From positions 62,001-126,000 of the forward strand of contig JAKLMB010000045.1 in NCBI GenBank assembly GCA_022813625.1: 64,000 nt of DNA, written 5' to 3'. The translations under genes and the position numbers were made by a program. The stretch's first letter is position 1, and every line of letters begins with the position of its first letter. Positions 20,949 to 31,387 of the stretch are shown here, piece by piece. Source of the DNA: Aaosphaeria pasadenensis (lineage: Eukaryota; Ascomycota; Dothideomycetes; Pleosporales). The notes under the pieces are model-generated. The model was not told the DNA's origin, searched no databases, and saw only the letters and a program-made list of their open reading frames with translations.

Positions 20949-21341
20949 GTTTCCGACCTGACCAGCACTCTGTGGCTAATTAGGTCCTCCGACCTGCAAT
21001 TCCTGCATTGCTGCCTATAGTATCTTCATTCCCTCCTCCCCCACGATAAGCCAAGCCGTCACAGGGCCTGACTTGTAAATACTCCGCACATCCCGCCCAA
21101 TTCCTCGTCGCTCAGACACCTTTCTGTCAACACTTCCAAGTCACCTCTGGAAAATGATACTGTCCGCGAAATTCTTCTCTCACATAACCAAATTCAAACC
21201 CGACATTCGGCACCTTATACCTTAAAGGAATTCCGAATCACCCAATAAATACATTGTTCTCACCCACCACCTATTGACGTACCGCACCTTACGCCAGCCC
21301 TGCGGATAATCGTCCGGTGAACACCACCACACCACCACATC

Positions 21342-22253
21342 ATGACGACCCACGATACTTTACCAACTCACGCCTTTATGAACGGGTATCACCCGTCTTC
21401 GCCGCCTATCACGCCAGGCTCACGGACGCATTCCCGCTACCCGCCGCAAACCAGCCATACCTCACCTTTATATAAGAATATGGGTATCGCTTCGCCTCCG
21501 CTGGAATACATTGAGCCTATCGGGCATGGCCCACAATTCCACTTCAGAAGGCCGCCTTCGAAGGATCGTTCTTCTCAGCCCTCGGTGGCCTCCGGGTTAG
21601 CTCACGCTGCAACGCCTGAGGAGACCGAGGATGAGTACGATTCTGACGATGAAAGTGTCTACGAAGTGCCGGCTCGCCTGGTTGATAGGCCCGATTTCGT
21701 GCTTGAAGAGTTCGACAGTGACTCGGACGATGATGACATTGAAGTTCTTCGCCCGTACCAATGCGAAGATGCCCGAAGCGAGAAGAGCGGAGGGAAACTG
21801 GAAGAGAATGGATTCCTCAACAAGTTCATGGAGATGAACTGCCAAGTAGGATCCTCGGATGAGGAAGAGCAAGAGCGAAGTTACAGACGGAAGAAGAAAA
21901 GATGGAGTGCTGGCGTATTCAAGAGAAGCCACAGCCAAAGTGTTGAGGGAGAGAGCAGTTATTCCGATAACGATCCACTGGACGATGTCGATTTGACAGC
22001 TCGTCGACTCCGCCGCCGTGTCCGTGGTCCAGGTGACAGGAGAGAGTCTCTTGTCTTCATCGACAGGGGATTCTCGAACTCTAACAATATCATGGAGGTG
22101 GAAGAGCCTGACGAGCACGGCATACCACATACGAGAGGGCCACCATCGATCCCTTCCGACGATGGATTCACGCTCGACGAACTGCCGTTTTGGTTCGCAG
22201 ATGAGCCAGTCTTGATCGAGTCGTCAAGCGAATCTTCAGACGAGTCCTCCTAG
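21342..22253 (+). CDS. Acidic, Ser-rich conserved-type fungal protein of unknown function
   Basis: Single exon, 303 aa. No enzyme domain, signal peptide or membrane segment. The N-terminus is Pro/Ser/His-rich, then two strongly acidic patches (EETEDEYDSDDESVYEVP, EEFDSDSDDDDIEVL), a basic patch RRKKKRWSAGVFKRSHSQS that could be a nuclear signal, another acidic Ser run, a basic patch TARRLRRRVRGPGDRR, and an acidic C-terminus LIESSSESSDESS. The alternating acidic and basic low-complexity pattern suggests a disordered, phosphorylated nuclear protein. Several SDDE/SDSD sites fit casein kinase 2. The long C-rich leader and good codon bias support it as a real gene. I do not recognise the family. 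Confidence 0.7.
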   Translation: MTTHDTLPTHAFMNGYHPSSPPITPGSRTHSRYPPQTSHTSPLYKNMGIASPPLEYIEPIGHGPQFHFRRPPSKDRSSQPSVASGLAHAATPEETEDEYDSDDESVYEVPARLVDRPDFVLEEFDSDSDDDDIEVLRPYQCEDARSEKSGGKLEENGFLNKFMEMNCQVGSSDEEEQERSYRRKKKRWSAGVFKRSHSQSVEGESSYSDNDPLDDVDLTARRLRRRVRGPGDRRESLVFIDRGFSNSNNIMEVEEPDEHGIPHTRGPPSIPSDDGFTLDELPFWFADEPVLIESSSESSDESS

Positions 22254-23493
22254 CGCTCTGTGAGCCTAGCAGTATGTGGTGGCCATACTAGATCCTTCGC
22301 GGATTTGGTGTTGCGCGACGCCTCGTCCTGTTTCTTCAAAACCTTTCCCCATTGTCCAGTGGCCGCTGGGCAAGGATTCCTTTTTTCTAAAACCTCTTCA
22401 TGTGTTTACGAGGCTACGAAATGTTTTTTGAGACATTCCAATTTTATCAACCGCATCCTGTTTTCTTTCTAAGCGCATGCCAATGTGTTATCGCAAAGTA
22501 GTGATTATGTGTCGTATAGAGATCCTGAGCAGGCATGGTTGCCGGGTGCCACGTCAAAGATGCAGCAGGGAAATTTTTAAATACCTCCGCTCTAAATTTG
22601 GACTCGCTGACCGAACCGTTGCCGCCAACGTCTTAGCGCGTCGACAATTGCCCGAATCGGGTATACCACATAATACTTGTAATTCACACCCAACACATCA
22701 CACAAAGCTTGGTTTTGCATCAAAGTACACAGACGTCAATCCACAAAATCCTCTACTCGAGCGTTTTCAGCTATTACCTTGACTCATATTCACAAGATTA
22801 TGCCATGTTTCCCTGAATGTTGTCCTTTGGTGGATGCGGTCATCTTACAGTGGTTGTTGGGCTCTGGATCTACCACAGTACGAGGACTACCCACAAGCGC
22901 CGTTTGTGCCACTACGCCGCTATGGTGCGTAGCGTTTCGATCACGTTGTATTTAAAGAAAAATCTATTTCACGATGCGAAACTTCTCGAAGGGAATAATC
23001 GCAAGCGCGCTGCACGGATCGACTAACTTCCTCTGCGGCGTCGTGGCAGTACCTGCGCCTCATCAGGCAGGGATAGTAGCAGAATGATCCAAGAGCCAGG
23101 CTGACGGCACCAGACATGTTTCTCTTCACCATCCAATCGTATTATCAGCATTTTTGTTCCAAACAAAATAAGCTCATTGCTAGCGTGTGGATTCCTTATG
23201 GGGGCACAGGCTTAGCAACGTGGAGAGAATGGCTCCGGATACATTCCTTCCGAAATGATGATTACTCCACGCCTCTTAGCTCCAAGATACACAGTAGATA
23301 TCACAGTGACTGTGAGGAAGAATGAAGATGTATAAAGTAGACTATAATCTGCAGTGATTGCTGATCTTTCTCATCACTACATCACTTGCATTTACAATAT
23401 ATCCCCAGTCACCTCTTTTCCTATCTTTCTATTTCCTTTAAGTCTTCTCTTTCCTAGGTTCTATAAGATCTCTTATTATCTATCTCAATCATA
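22254..23493. other. Intergenic region, promoter of the cupin gene
   Basis: No gene-like frame. The proximal part carries a TATA box (23331) and then a CT-rich leader of about 150 nt before the ATG at 23494. Confidence 0.5.
23331..23337 (+). promoter_or_regulatory. TATA box of the cupin gene
   Basis: TATAAAG, about 160 bp upstream of the ATG at 23494, followed by a pyrimidine-rich leader. Confidence 0.55.
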
Positions 23494-24349
23494 ATGTCTT
23501 CTACCACCATGAAAGTCCTCATTGCTGCGCTCGCCGCCTTTGGCACAACCAGTGCTCTTCCCCAGCAGCAAACATCCTCCGTATCAACAGCACCAACGGC
23601 GACACCTACCTATGTAACTCCTCAAGACAACACCAAGCTTCTCGAAGATCTCGCCAATGCCCCCTCAACCCTAACTCGCTTCAAACGCCTCCTCACTGTC
23701 GACGGAAAGGGCGAGAAGCTTCTTGAGCCTCAGCAACTCGCCGAGCGTACCGTCTTCGACTTCAACAACGCCAAACCCAACAACGGCGCCAAAGGAGGGG
23801 CCACAAAGTCCGCCGTAAGTTCACAACTTCCAGCCTCTCACACTCTCCCACCACTAACCCTTCCATCAGAACATCGAAACCTTCCCCATACTCTCCGGCC
23901 TCGGCCTCTCCACCACCGTCGGCTTCCTCACAGGCTGCGGCATGAACACTCCACACGTACACCCCCGCGCCACCGAATTCCTCACCGTCGTCGAAGGCAG
24001 CCTCAACTTCGGCTACATCCTGGAAAACGGGCTCGTGTCCGCAGGCCAGAACGCCGAGATCAACGGCACGCTCGCCCAGTTCCAAGGCACAGTCTTCCCC
24101 ATCGGCTCCGTGCACTACCAGTTCAACCCGACGTGCGACAACGCGACCTTTGTGGCTACGCTCGATAACGCGGACCCGGGTACCTCGCAGATGGCGCAGA
24201 CGTTCTTTGGGTTGAACCCTGATGTTGTCAATGCGACGTTGGGGTTCCCGAAGGCGGTGGATGGGAAGGATATTGAGAGCTTTAGGAAGCTGATTCCGGC
24301 CAATATTGCGCTGGCGGTTGAGGAGTGCGTTAGCAGGTGTGGTTTGTGA
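23494..24349 (+). CDS. Secreted germin-like cupin (spherulin-1A type)
   Basis: Two exons: 23494-23814 and 23870-24349, with a 55-nt intron (GTAAGT donor, CTAAC branch, CAG acceptor), giving 266 aa. MKVLIAALAAFGTTSALP at residues 6-23 is a signal peptide; the ATG at 23509 would serve as well as that at 23494. Both cupin motifs are complete: GCGMNTPHVHPRATEFLTVV has the HxH and Glu metal ligands of motif 1, and GTVFPIGSVHYQFNP has the His of motif 2. The single germin-like cupin matches Physarum spherulin-1A and fungal homologues, which often bind manganese and are made under stress or starvation. A C-terminal pair of Cys (EECVSRCGL) may form a disulfide. Enzyme activity (oxalate oxidase or superoxide dismutase) cannot be told from sequence. 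Confidence 0.9.
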
Positions 24350-24724
24350 GGGTTGGGGGTTCGAGGGAGCGGATTATGGATTGGGGAGTGTTTGATGATT
24401 TTTATATTTGCATAGCGTGGCGGCTCTTTCTTAGCATTTGCATTTATATCATAGCATAGTATTCTGTAATTAATTCATATATCAACTTCGAATTTTCGAA
24501 CCGTATGTATTCGAACACTCACTGTCGTACGCAAGGACATCCTTCTCCATCTAAAGCAGTGCCACTCCCCCCTTTAGCCACACATGGCAAGTCCCTATCC
24601 ATCATATGACCATCTCTTCCCAACAAAAATGACTCACAGTCATAGTATTGTTCCATCTTTGGATAGAATCGATCAGTTGTAGAGAAAGTATATATCCGTT
24701 CCCACGAAATGGGAGCCAACCAAA

Positions 24725-24748
24725 CCATGGTTCCGGGTTATTGCCAAT
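24725..24748. promoter_or_regulatory. CCATGG..GCCAAT element
   Basis: CCATGG followed 13 bases later by CCAAT, 30-55 bp upstream of the TATA box. It resembles the two CCATGG-N9-CCAACGAA units upstream of the active paralogue (700-725, 731-756). A shared factor site is possible. Confidence 0.3.
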
Positions 24749-24780
24749 ACGTAAACGCAACATTTTTGGAAAACCAAAAG

Positions 24781-24788
24781 TATAAAAG
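24781..24788 (+). promoter_or_regulatory. TATA box of the inactive caspase-like paralogue
   Basis: TATAAAAG about 206 bp upstream of the ATG at 24987, the same octamer as in front of the active paralogue (826). Confidence 0.55.
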
Positions 24789-24986
24789 TTCATTGAACTC
24801 CCTGCTAAAATCTCCTTTTTCTTTTCATCATTCAGACTTTTTCTTTTGGTTCCTTAGCTATTGGAACGAGCACATAACTGGCATTTCCAACCTTTGTCAT
24901 CTTTTCCACCACTTTTGATCACATTTTCCCAGTGGACCACTTTCTGTCTCGGACACTACCTTTTCGACATCTACACCGCCATCACC

Positions 24987-26549
24987 ATGTCATCCTCTAC
25001 CCACAACATCATTAGAAGCAACCCTACAGAGTTCACCACATCCACCTTTCCCGATGTTCGCAACAACACAAGAGTTGTAGCAGTTTGTACAGTCATGGAC
25101 ATCAATGATGCAGATCATGAGGAAGACGGTTGTCTTCTCTTCGATTTTTATCTCTTTAACGTCTTACTCCACAACCTTACTCCCAAGCAGACGTGGCTGA
25201 GTCTACTGGAACCGCAAGAATTAGTATCACAGTACACGGAATATACGCACGGGAGCCACGAAGACCAAAGAGTCGTATTAAATCAGGACATCATCGACCA
25301 GAAGCTATTTACGCCTGTGCAACTGCTGAGTCAATATACGGCAGTTGAGGATTATCTGAGGATTCTGGGTCGTGAGGCTTCTGAAGCCAGTCAGAAGGGC
25401 GAAAAGCTGCTGGTATGGATATTTGGTCGCGGGCATGAAACCAGCAAGACTGTGCTTTTCGGACCCCTACCTTGCCCGGAACAAGATACTGACGAGTCCT
25501 GCCGACCAGAGCACCCGTTGCTTCTGTCCAGGGTACAGGCGGCGATGCCTGAAGGCCTTCAATGGACTATTGTGACCAATTCCTTTTGGTTGGGGGGTTG
25601 GACAGTGACGACCAACAACATTCCAATACCAGACCCATGGGCGGAGGAGTTGGACTACGTAGATGTTGGATCAGAGGTCCTCGCCCTGGAGGAGGAAATG
25701 GAGGAGCTATCGCAGGAAGATATTGGGATCAACGAGGAGTACATTAAGCACGCCAAGAGACTCCGTTCAGAACTTGCAAGATTTACCGGCAGACATGAGG
25801 ACATGCACAAGGTGACGTTTCCAGGCATGATTGATGAGTGGATATTGTTCTTTGGCGAAAGAAGTGGAATCCCACTGGCTGATATCGAGGAACGATTCAA
25901 CGCTTTACCACTCCGTCCCTTGTGCTTCGATCCGGCCACCGCAACCCCGCCAACTAAGCACCCGGAGCAGTTACCAAGAGGAAGATTTTGTACTGCAAGA
26001 GCAGCGCGGAAACACGTCCTCAACCTCGCTGTCGAGTACGCAAACAGCATCCCAGGAAGGTCGAGCCAATCTGGGAACCAGGGGATCAGCTCACGCGTTG
26101 CAATGTTGAACCAGGGCGTGGATACGTCATGGGAGCACATAGGTGAGACGCTTGCTCACCTAGAATACCGCCTTGGCTGCACACGAGCAGCGACGACGTG
26201 TCTCACTCTATGTGACATTCCTTTTCCCTACGGTCTAGCTTGCCACGAGTACGACCACAACGACTACATCCGGAACCGACATTGCCAGCTTTACCGTACA
26301 ATAGGATTGGAAATGTATGAGCGGGGTATTTTCCAGCTTTTACCGTGGAGGGGGGCTCAAGGATGGATGTTTAATAAGCCCAGACAATACATCACAGTCG
26401 CTCTAGTCGAGCAGTACAAGCTCGACTCCAGGAATGGGCAAAGGAACTTGGAGATCTCGCTGGCAAAACTACAGTCAGTCGAGCCACTGATTAGCGCGCA
26501 GCTTTCGGAATCAAACGTGCGATTAGATGCCCTCGAATCGACCCACTAG
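24987..26549 (+). CDS. Caspase-like paralogue lacking both catalytic residues (predicted pseudo-protease)
   Basis: Single exon, 520 aa from the ATG at 24987; the frame is open upstream to 24861, but the preceding region looks like leader. It aligns along its whole length with the gene at 1447: TFPDVRNNTRVVAVC, EEDGCLLFDFYLFNVLL, SQYTEYTHGSHEDQRVVLNQ, ARKHVLNLAVEYANSIPG, AHLEYRLGCTRAATTC and GLACHEYDHN have close counterparts. At the catalytic positions the strand LLVWIFGRGHE has Arg148 for His167, and WTIVTNSFWLGGW has Phe200 for Cys219. The spacing, 52 residues, is unchanged. The frame is intact, so this is a kept protein, not debris; I infer a regulator, decoy or scaffold. It lacks the basic Ser/Pro tail of the active copy and ends about 75-80 residues after the shared GLACHE block. 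Confidence 0.75.
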   Translation: MSSSTHNIIRSNPTEFTTSTFPDVRNNTRVVAVCTVMDINDADHEEDGCLLFDFYLFNVLLHNLTPKQTWLSLLEPQELVSQYTEYTHGSHEDQRVVLNQDIIDQKLFTPVQLLSQYTAVEDYLRILGREASEASQKGEKLLVWIFGRGHETSKTVLFGPLPCPEQDTDESCRPEHPLLLSRVQAAMPEGLQWTIVTNSFWLGGWTVTTNNIPIPDPWAEELDYVDVGSEVLALEEEMEELSQEDIGINEEYIKHAKRLRSELARFTGRHEDMHKVTFPGMIDEWILFFGERSGIPLADIEERFNALPLRPLCFDPATATPPTKHPEQLPRGRFCTARAARKHVLNLAVEYANSIPGRSSQSGNQGISSRVAMLNQGVDTSWEHIGETLAHLEYRLGCTRAATTCLTLCDIPFPYGLACHEYDHNDYIRNRHCQLYRTIGLEMYERGIFQLLPWRGAQGWMFNKPRQYITVALVEQYKLDSRNGQRNLEISLAKLQSVEPLISAQLSESNVRLDALESTH

Positions 26550-27160
26550 CCTACGTCAGAGACTCTACGGCTTTTCTCCGAGAAAGACCAATGAGACTTT
26601 GGAATACACGAGCGGGTTCTCAGCAGTGAAAACATTGATTAAGCTGAACACGTAGCGTACTGGTGATGCGGATTGGGAACGTTTGACTGTTTGCTGTTTG
26701 TAGTTATGGGCCCTGTTGTACTTCAGATACTTAGTGAAGAAAATGGAGGAAAATCTCTGTTGACCAAAATCTTATTCGTACTCTTGCTAGTCGTCTTCGA
26801 AACCAGATAGCAGCCTGCTCGTTATGAGCAACCATAACATTCGTTGTGAGAATAGTAGCTCAGCTAGAATGCACAGGCGCAAAGCGTATGCTTGCATATT
26901 GAACGGCTTGCGTTTACTATGTACACTGTACAGTATGCCGCGCATAACACAATGTAATTTTAGGAAAGGGATATGTATATGTAGTAGATAGATTAAAATT
27001 CCGATTCTTGTCATAAAACGTTGATGTAAAACAAGCAAGCAGAAATGGGGCCCCGACCTGAACGCCTTCGCCATAGCAAAGCCAGGTGCTGTGCACTGGC
27101 CGATCGCAATAGCCCGGGTATCATTTCCAATCATGCATTTATTAGTAGTGTCGCAGCCAA
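26550..27160. other. Convergent intergenic region
   Basis: Between the 3' ends of the caspase-like paralogue and CND1. Only a short minus-strand open frame (26787-27134) with no recognisable family. Nothing else seen. Confidence 0.4.
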
Positions 27161-30100
27161 TTACGCATTTGCCTGGACGACCTTGAAGCCCTCGGCGACC
27201 ACCTTTTGAATCTCCTCGTCCTTGTGTTGTAGGAGACCCAAAACATAGGCTGCATCATTCCACTGCCTTTCATTTTCCGCACGAGGAAGTCTTGCAGCAA
27301 TCTTCGTTGCAAGCTGTTTAGCATGCTTATCCTGTAGAGTATCAGTATGTGCGAGATGGTTAATATAGTCGCAGGACTCACCTTCTCAATGAACCCAGCT
27401 AGGAACTTCACGATCCTCTTGAATGCGTCCTCGTCCAACCCAGTATCTGCACTCAAGACACTGAACATGTCAACGAATTGGTTGTACACTGCGTTATCTT
27501 TCGTTGCAAGCTCAGTGAAGAACATGCGGGCCATATCTGCAATCTTCTTGTCGCTGTCTTCGAGACATTTCGCCATTTCACTAAGCTGCCCCTTGACTTT
27601 GACTTGGCCGGCTAGAATAAGGAACGTAAGAGTCATGAGACAAGTTCGCTTGACGCTTGGGTCGTTGTCATTTAGACGCCGGTAAAGATAGTCGGTGTTT
27701 TCGTCAATGAGATGGTTAAAGCAAACAGCCATGTCACCAAGTGAAACAACAAGATTGCTGCGGACCACCGCATCCTTTGAACGTTCAAGTATGGTCAACA
27801 GGAGCCCAAGATTTCCTTCGCAGTATTCAGAGCTGACACACATCAGCTTGGCAAGACAAAGTGCTGCTTGAGCTTGCAACGTCTGGTTGTTGTAGGAGGT
27901 GTTATTGGCACATATCTCGGAAACCATGGGCCCAAAATTGGCGAGCAAAGACTGCGGACCGTAAAGAAGCTCACGCTCTCGGATGTGTGCGATGGCCTCA
28001 GTGAAGTCGTCCTCGGTAGTTCCAGCCATGAGGTCCAACTCGTCAGCTTCTGCAGGTGCCGGTGTCGGCTCCTTACCAGATACCTTTCTCCTTCCCCTCT
28101 TGGCTGGTGTGGCAATTTCTGAGGCGACAGACTCGCGGATTGGTGCCTTCTTCTCCTTTTCGGCTTTTCGGCGTTTAAATTCAAGCTCGCATAGTTCTAG
28201 ATGCACGATCTGCTTGATGGCGACATGGCCCACGATGAACAGCAGTTGAGAAAGTGCAAGTGCCGGGTTCTGTTGCCTTTCTTCAGGAACATCTGCTGCA
28301 GGGCTTTCCGCAGGTGCATCTTCCATAATCACATCCTCGTCCGCCTGTGCGGACAGCTGGCTGGTTTCGTTCGTTTCCAGAGCAGTAGGCGGTTTCTGTT
28401 GTGCTTGGTGTGAGAACACGTACTTTGTCTTCCGCCTCAGGACCTCAGAACACAGAACATCGGGATGTTTAGACAGAACGTAGATAGCACTAATAGCTTG
28501 CTCAGCAACGCCAAACCACTCTTTGTTGTCCGAAACGATTTCGCACATAGCCGCTAGTCTGACTAGAACAGCATGATCGTTTGGCAATTTTACCACGGGT
28601 GTTGATGCAGCAGCAGCGGAAATCTTGCCTGGTGGTGGGCTAATGCGACGAAGGGCGATGCAAGTGTATCGAGCGAGGCCAAGGTCACGACGACCAAGCT
28701 CACCCAAGCCGATGCGCAGACATGTTTCCATCTCTTGTATTATGATATTGGGCTCGGCCAAGGCAAGCATACCAAGGACAATTATAGCACCACGTCGCTG
28801 GCTCTTTGATTTGTCTCTTCGCTGGTGACCGTATATCGCCCATAGCCGCTGGATCACTGGAGCCTTTACTAGTCCTTGTTTCATCATCGTACTGAGTAAC
28901 TGTTCGAGGGACGTGAGTTCGGCAGGCGTGGTGCCGAATGTAAGACTGATCATATTGTTCGCGATGTAAGTAGCGGCATCACGATCGGGCGGTGCATCGA
29001 AGAACAATGCTTTGTAGCACTCAATGAGATGCGTTTGAACTCCCTTCCCTTCGTCGCTATTGCCTTTTGTCCAGATCAGTCGCAACATCCGCTTGATACC
29101 TATGCGAGCATTCTCAAACTTGTAAGCGTCGATGATGGTGAAGAAGTCCATGGCTTCGATAACTTCGCTCTTGTTCTTGGAAGACAGAAGTTGGGTGACG
29201 ATCTCCGCTGCATCATCGATTGCCCCAATGAAGTATAGAACCTCCTTGATTCTCTTTCGTGTATCTTGGAGAACATTGAGCATCTCAGTTGTGGCTGCCT
29301 CTTTTTGAGCCTTTGCTATTATTGCAGCCTTCTGTTCCTCTGTCATCTCGGCTGGGTGCTTTGGCCCTTCAGTTATGGTAGCATCCACTTGCGTGGCATC
29401 GGCCAATGCAGACTCAGCTAGCGTTTGGTCTTCTGGATCAGACCTTTCGCGTAACTCCTCCGGAGGCTTGAGAGCGTTGATATCATTCTCGCATGCCTCC
29501 AGCTTTGCGGCCCATGCCTTCGCCGGGAGCAAACCGCCGTTGAGTCCAGAGTAAGGATGGGTAGAGACCAGCTTTCCAAGTAGTTTAATGGCATTTCGTC
29601 GTACATTGCTGCTCTTGTCCTCAAGACTTCGTGTGGCAAGATCAGCGACGGCCAACCGCCTCTTGGGGAACTTCTGCTGTAGGTCGCATAGTTTTACATA
29701 GACTTGCATAACTCGACACCGGCAGTACGGATTGATGTCACGGAAACGCTCTTCCAAGACATCGAAGTAGATTTCGATTTGCGCTGCTTGATTCTCGCTT
29801 CGTTCTGCATCCGGCTGTTTGCTGATTAACGCGATCAGGTTGCCGCAAACCTCAATCATGGCGCATCGCAAAGTATACGACTAACAGAAATTAGCAATAA
29901 TCTTCAAAAGACTTCGGGTGGTAGTACTTCGCTGTCAAGGAGATTCGCAAGAAGTGTCATTTGTTTCATGATGAGTTGTGGCGTCAATTCGGATACTTTG
30001 GCCAGGAAAGTAGAAACTGATTTGGGACCCTTGAGATCGTTGCTACTGAACTCAATCATACTCATATCCTTCAGCACCTCTTCAGTAAGCTGAGAATAAT

Positions 30101-31062
30101 CGTACTGCTCCGATAAGATTTGCAGAAATTCGGCCATCGGTTCAGAGAGATGCTCGTAGTATAGCAGGCTCTGGTTGATAGCTATCTGGGCGTCTATACA
30201 CACAATTAGTCCCGAAGACGTTCTAAAATGATATTGACTTACCTGACGCATGGCCATGATGTTTGACAGCTATGCAAAGCACTCGAAAGCAGTGCATTTT
30301 TATCGCCGTGCTTTTAACTCTGGCCTCATTCTCAAAGATCTGGTAAATTGGTTTGGTAAACAACTGAACAAAGGTGTCTCGCTCCGAGGTCGTCACGAAT
30401 ATCCTTGACAACTTCAGCTTCAGCACTTTGCACATGACCTCCAAAGCATTCATCAATTGTCCTGAAGCATCCCAGCTACCATCTTTTGCCAATCCATTTT
30501 TGGACTTGGCACCCTTGCCTCGTGCTTTTGGGGGTGCGGAAGCGGACTTTTCCAATGCCCTGGTTTCTACCGCAGATATTGTCCACCGCAACAAAAAGCC
30601 ATAGATCTCCAATAGACGCTTGTGTACAGCGATCTCCTCTTGCTCATCTGCTTCTATATCGGCGTGGACCAAGTCTGCTTGGGCGGATAACGCAGAAGGT
30701 ATCAGATCGAGGATTTTGCTAAGTGTAGCATGAGGTATTTGTGAAGAAGACCTGTTTAGACACACATATGGTTAGTCTATGTTATGATTCATCTCCATGC
30801 AGATAGACATAGAAATGAGGACGTACTTGAGGAGGAATTGCAGTGTGTCGAAATTAGAGCTTCGAGTAATCGCATCCGGACTCCGGGCCACATCGTCAAC
30901 CACTGGATTCAATACACTGTTGATTAAGGCAGGCGTCAGTGATTCTGGATCATGCTCGCAATCGACGAGCTCTGAAGGTGCCTCTGGTGTCGCGATTGTC
31001 GTAGGGTCGATGTCGTAATTTTTCAGCGACTCGTTAATGTCGAAATCAATAGGCGCGTCCAT
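27161..31062 (-). CDS. CND1: Condensin complex subunit 1 (CAP-D2/Ycs4/Cnd1)
   Basis: Five exons on the minus strand: 31062-30827, 30751-30243, 30193-29928, 29880-27382 and 27331-27161, giving 1226 aa. Phases close at every junction; the fourth intron must be removed to avoid a wrong C-terminus. N-terminal NFDTLQFLLKSSSQIPHATL and the region CFRVLCIAVKHHGHA belong to the Cnd1 N-terminal domain. HEAT repeats follow (SYTLRCAMIEVCGNLIALIS, SSNVRRNAIKLLGKLV, AVVRSNLVVSLGDMAVCFNH, NDPSVKRTCLMTLTFLILAG), the last being the highly conserved condensin HEAT block. Known role: non-SMC subunit of condensin I, needed for mitotic chromosome compaction. An internal disordered linker (about residues 780-890) is rich in acidic residues, with a basic KRGRRKVSGKE patch. 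It is divergent from CDC7. Confidence 0.96.
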
Positions 31063-31387
31063 GGTGCCTATCGAGGCAATAGAAGAAAAGAGTGGTTAGA
31101 AAGAAAAGAAGGCAGGAAGCCTGTGCGAATGTACGAAAGGACGTTGTGGGGTGTTTTGTTGTTATTGCACGGCTGTCCCGCACCTGCAGCTGCATGTGTC
31201 GCCGCTTTCCGCTTTCGCCGCGTCCAACCAAAACAGTTTGCTTAATCAGGCTAGCGCGCGGCGCGACTTCAATGTTATTATTGACTGTCCCGCCAATGCA
31301 TTCAAGAGTAAGCAGTACTCGCAGAACGCCGCAGCGACAACGACCACGACGAGGATAACCCCGACAGGAATACGTTGAAGAATATAC
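31063..31387. promoter_or_regulatory. Shared divergent promoter of CND1 and CDC7
   Basis: A 325-bp spacer separates the two start codons. A GC-rich core near 31252-31267 contains GCGCGCGGCGCGAC, which holds CGCG steps like those in fungal cell-cycle (MBF/SBF) sites, though no perfect ACGCGT is present. No TATA box seen. Confidence 0.5.

Larger units (their letters stand above)
19579..21341. other. Divergent intergenic region between COP1 and an acidic unknown gene
   Basis: Holds both promoters. Visible elements are a CACGTG palindrome (19859-19864), a degenerate TTGACA hexamer run (about 20052-20088) and a CA-rich microsatellite (about 20913-20948). Small open frames here match nothing. The leader just before 21342 is C-rich with CCACCACACCACC runs. 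Confidence 0.5.
24350..24986. other. Intergenic region, promoter of the inactive caspase-like paralogue
   Basis: Contains the 3' flank of the cupin gene, a CCATGG..CCAAT element at 24725-24748 and a TATA box at 24781, then a pyrimidine-rich leader of about 200 nt. No gene-like frame. Confidence 0.5.
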
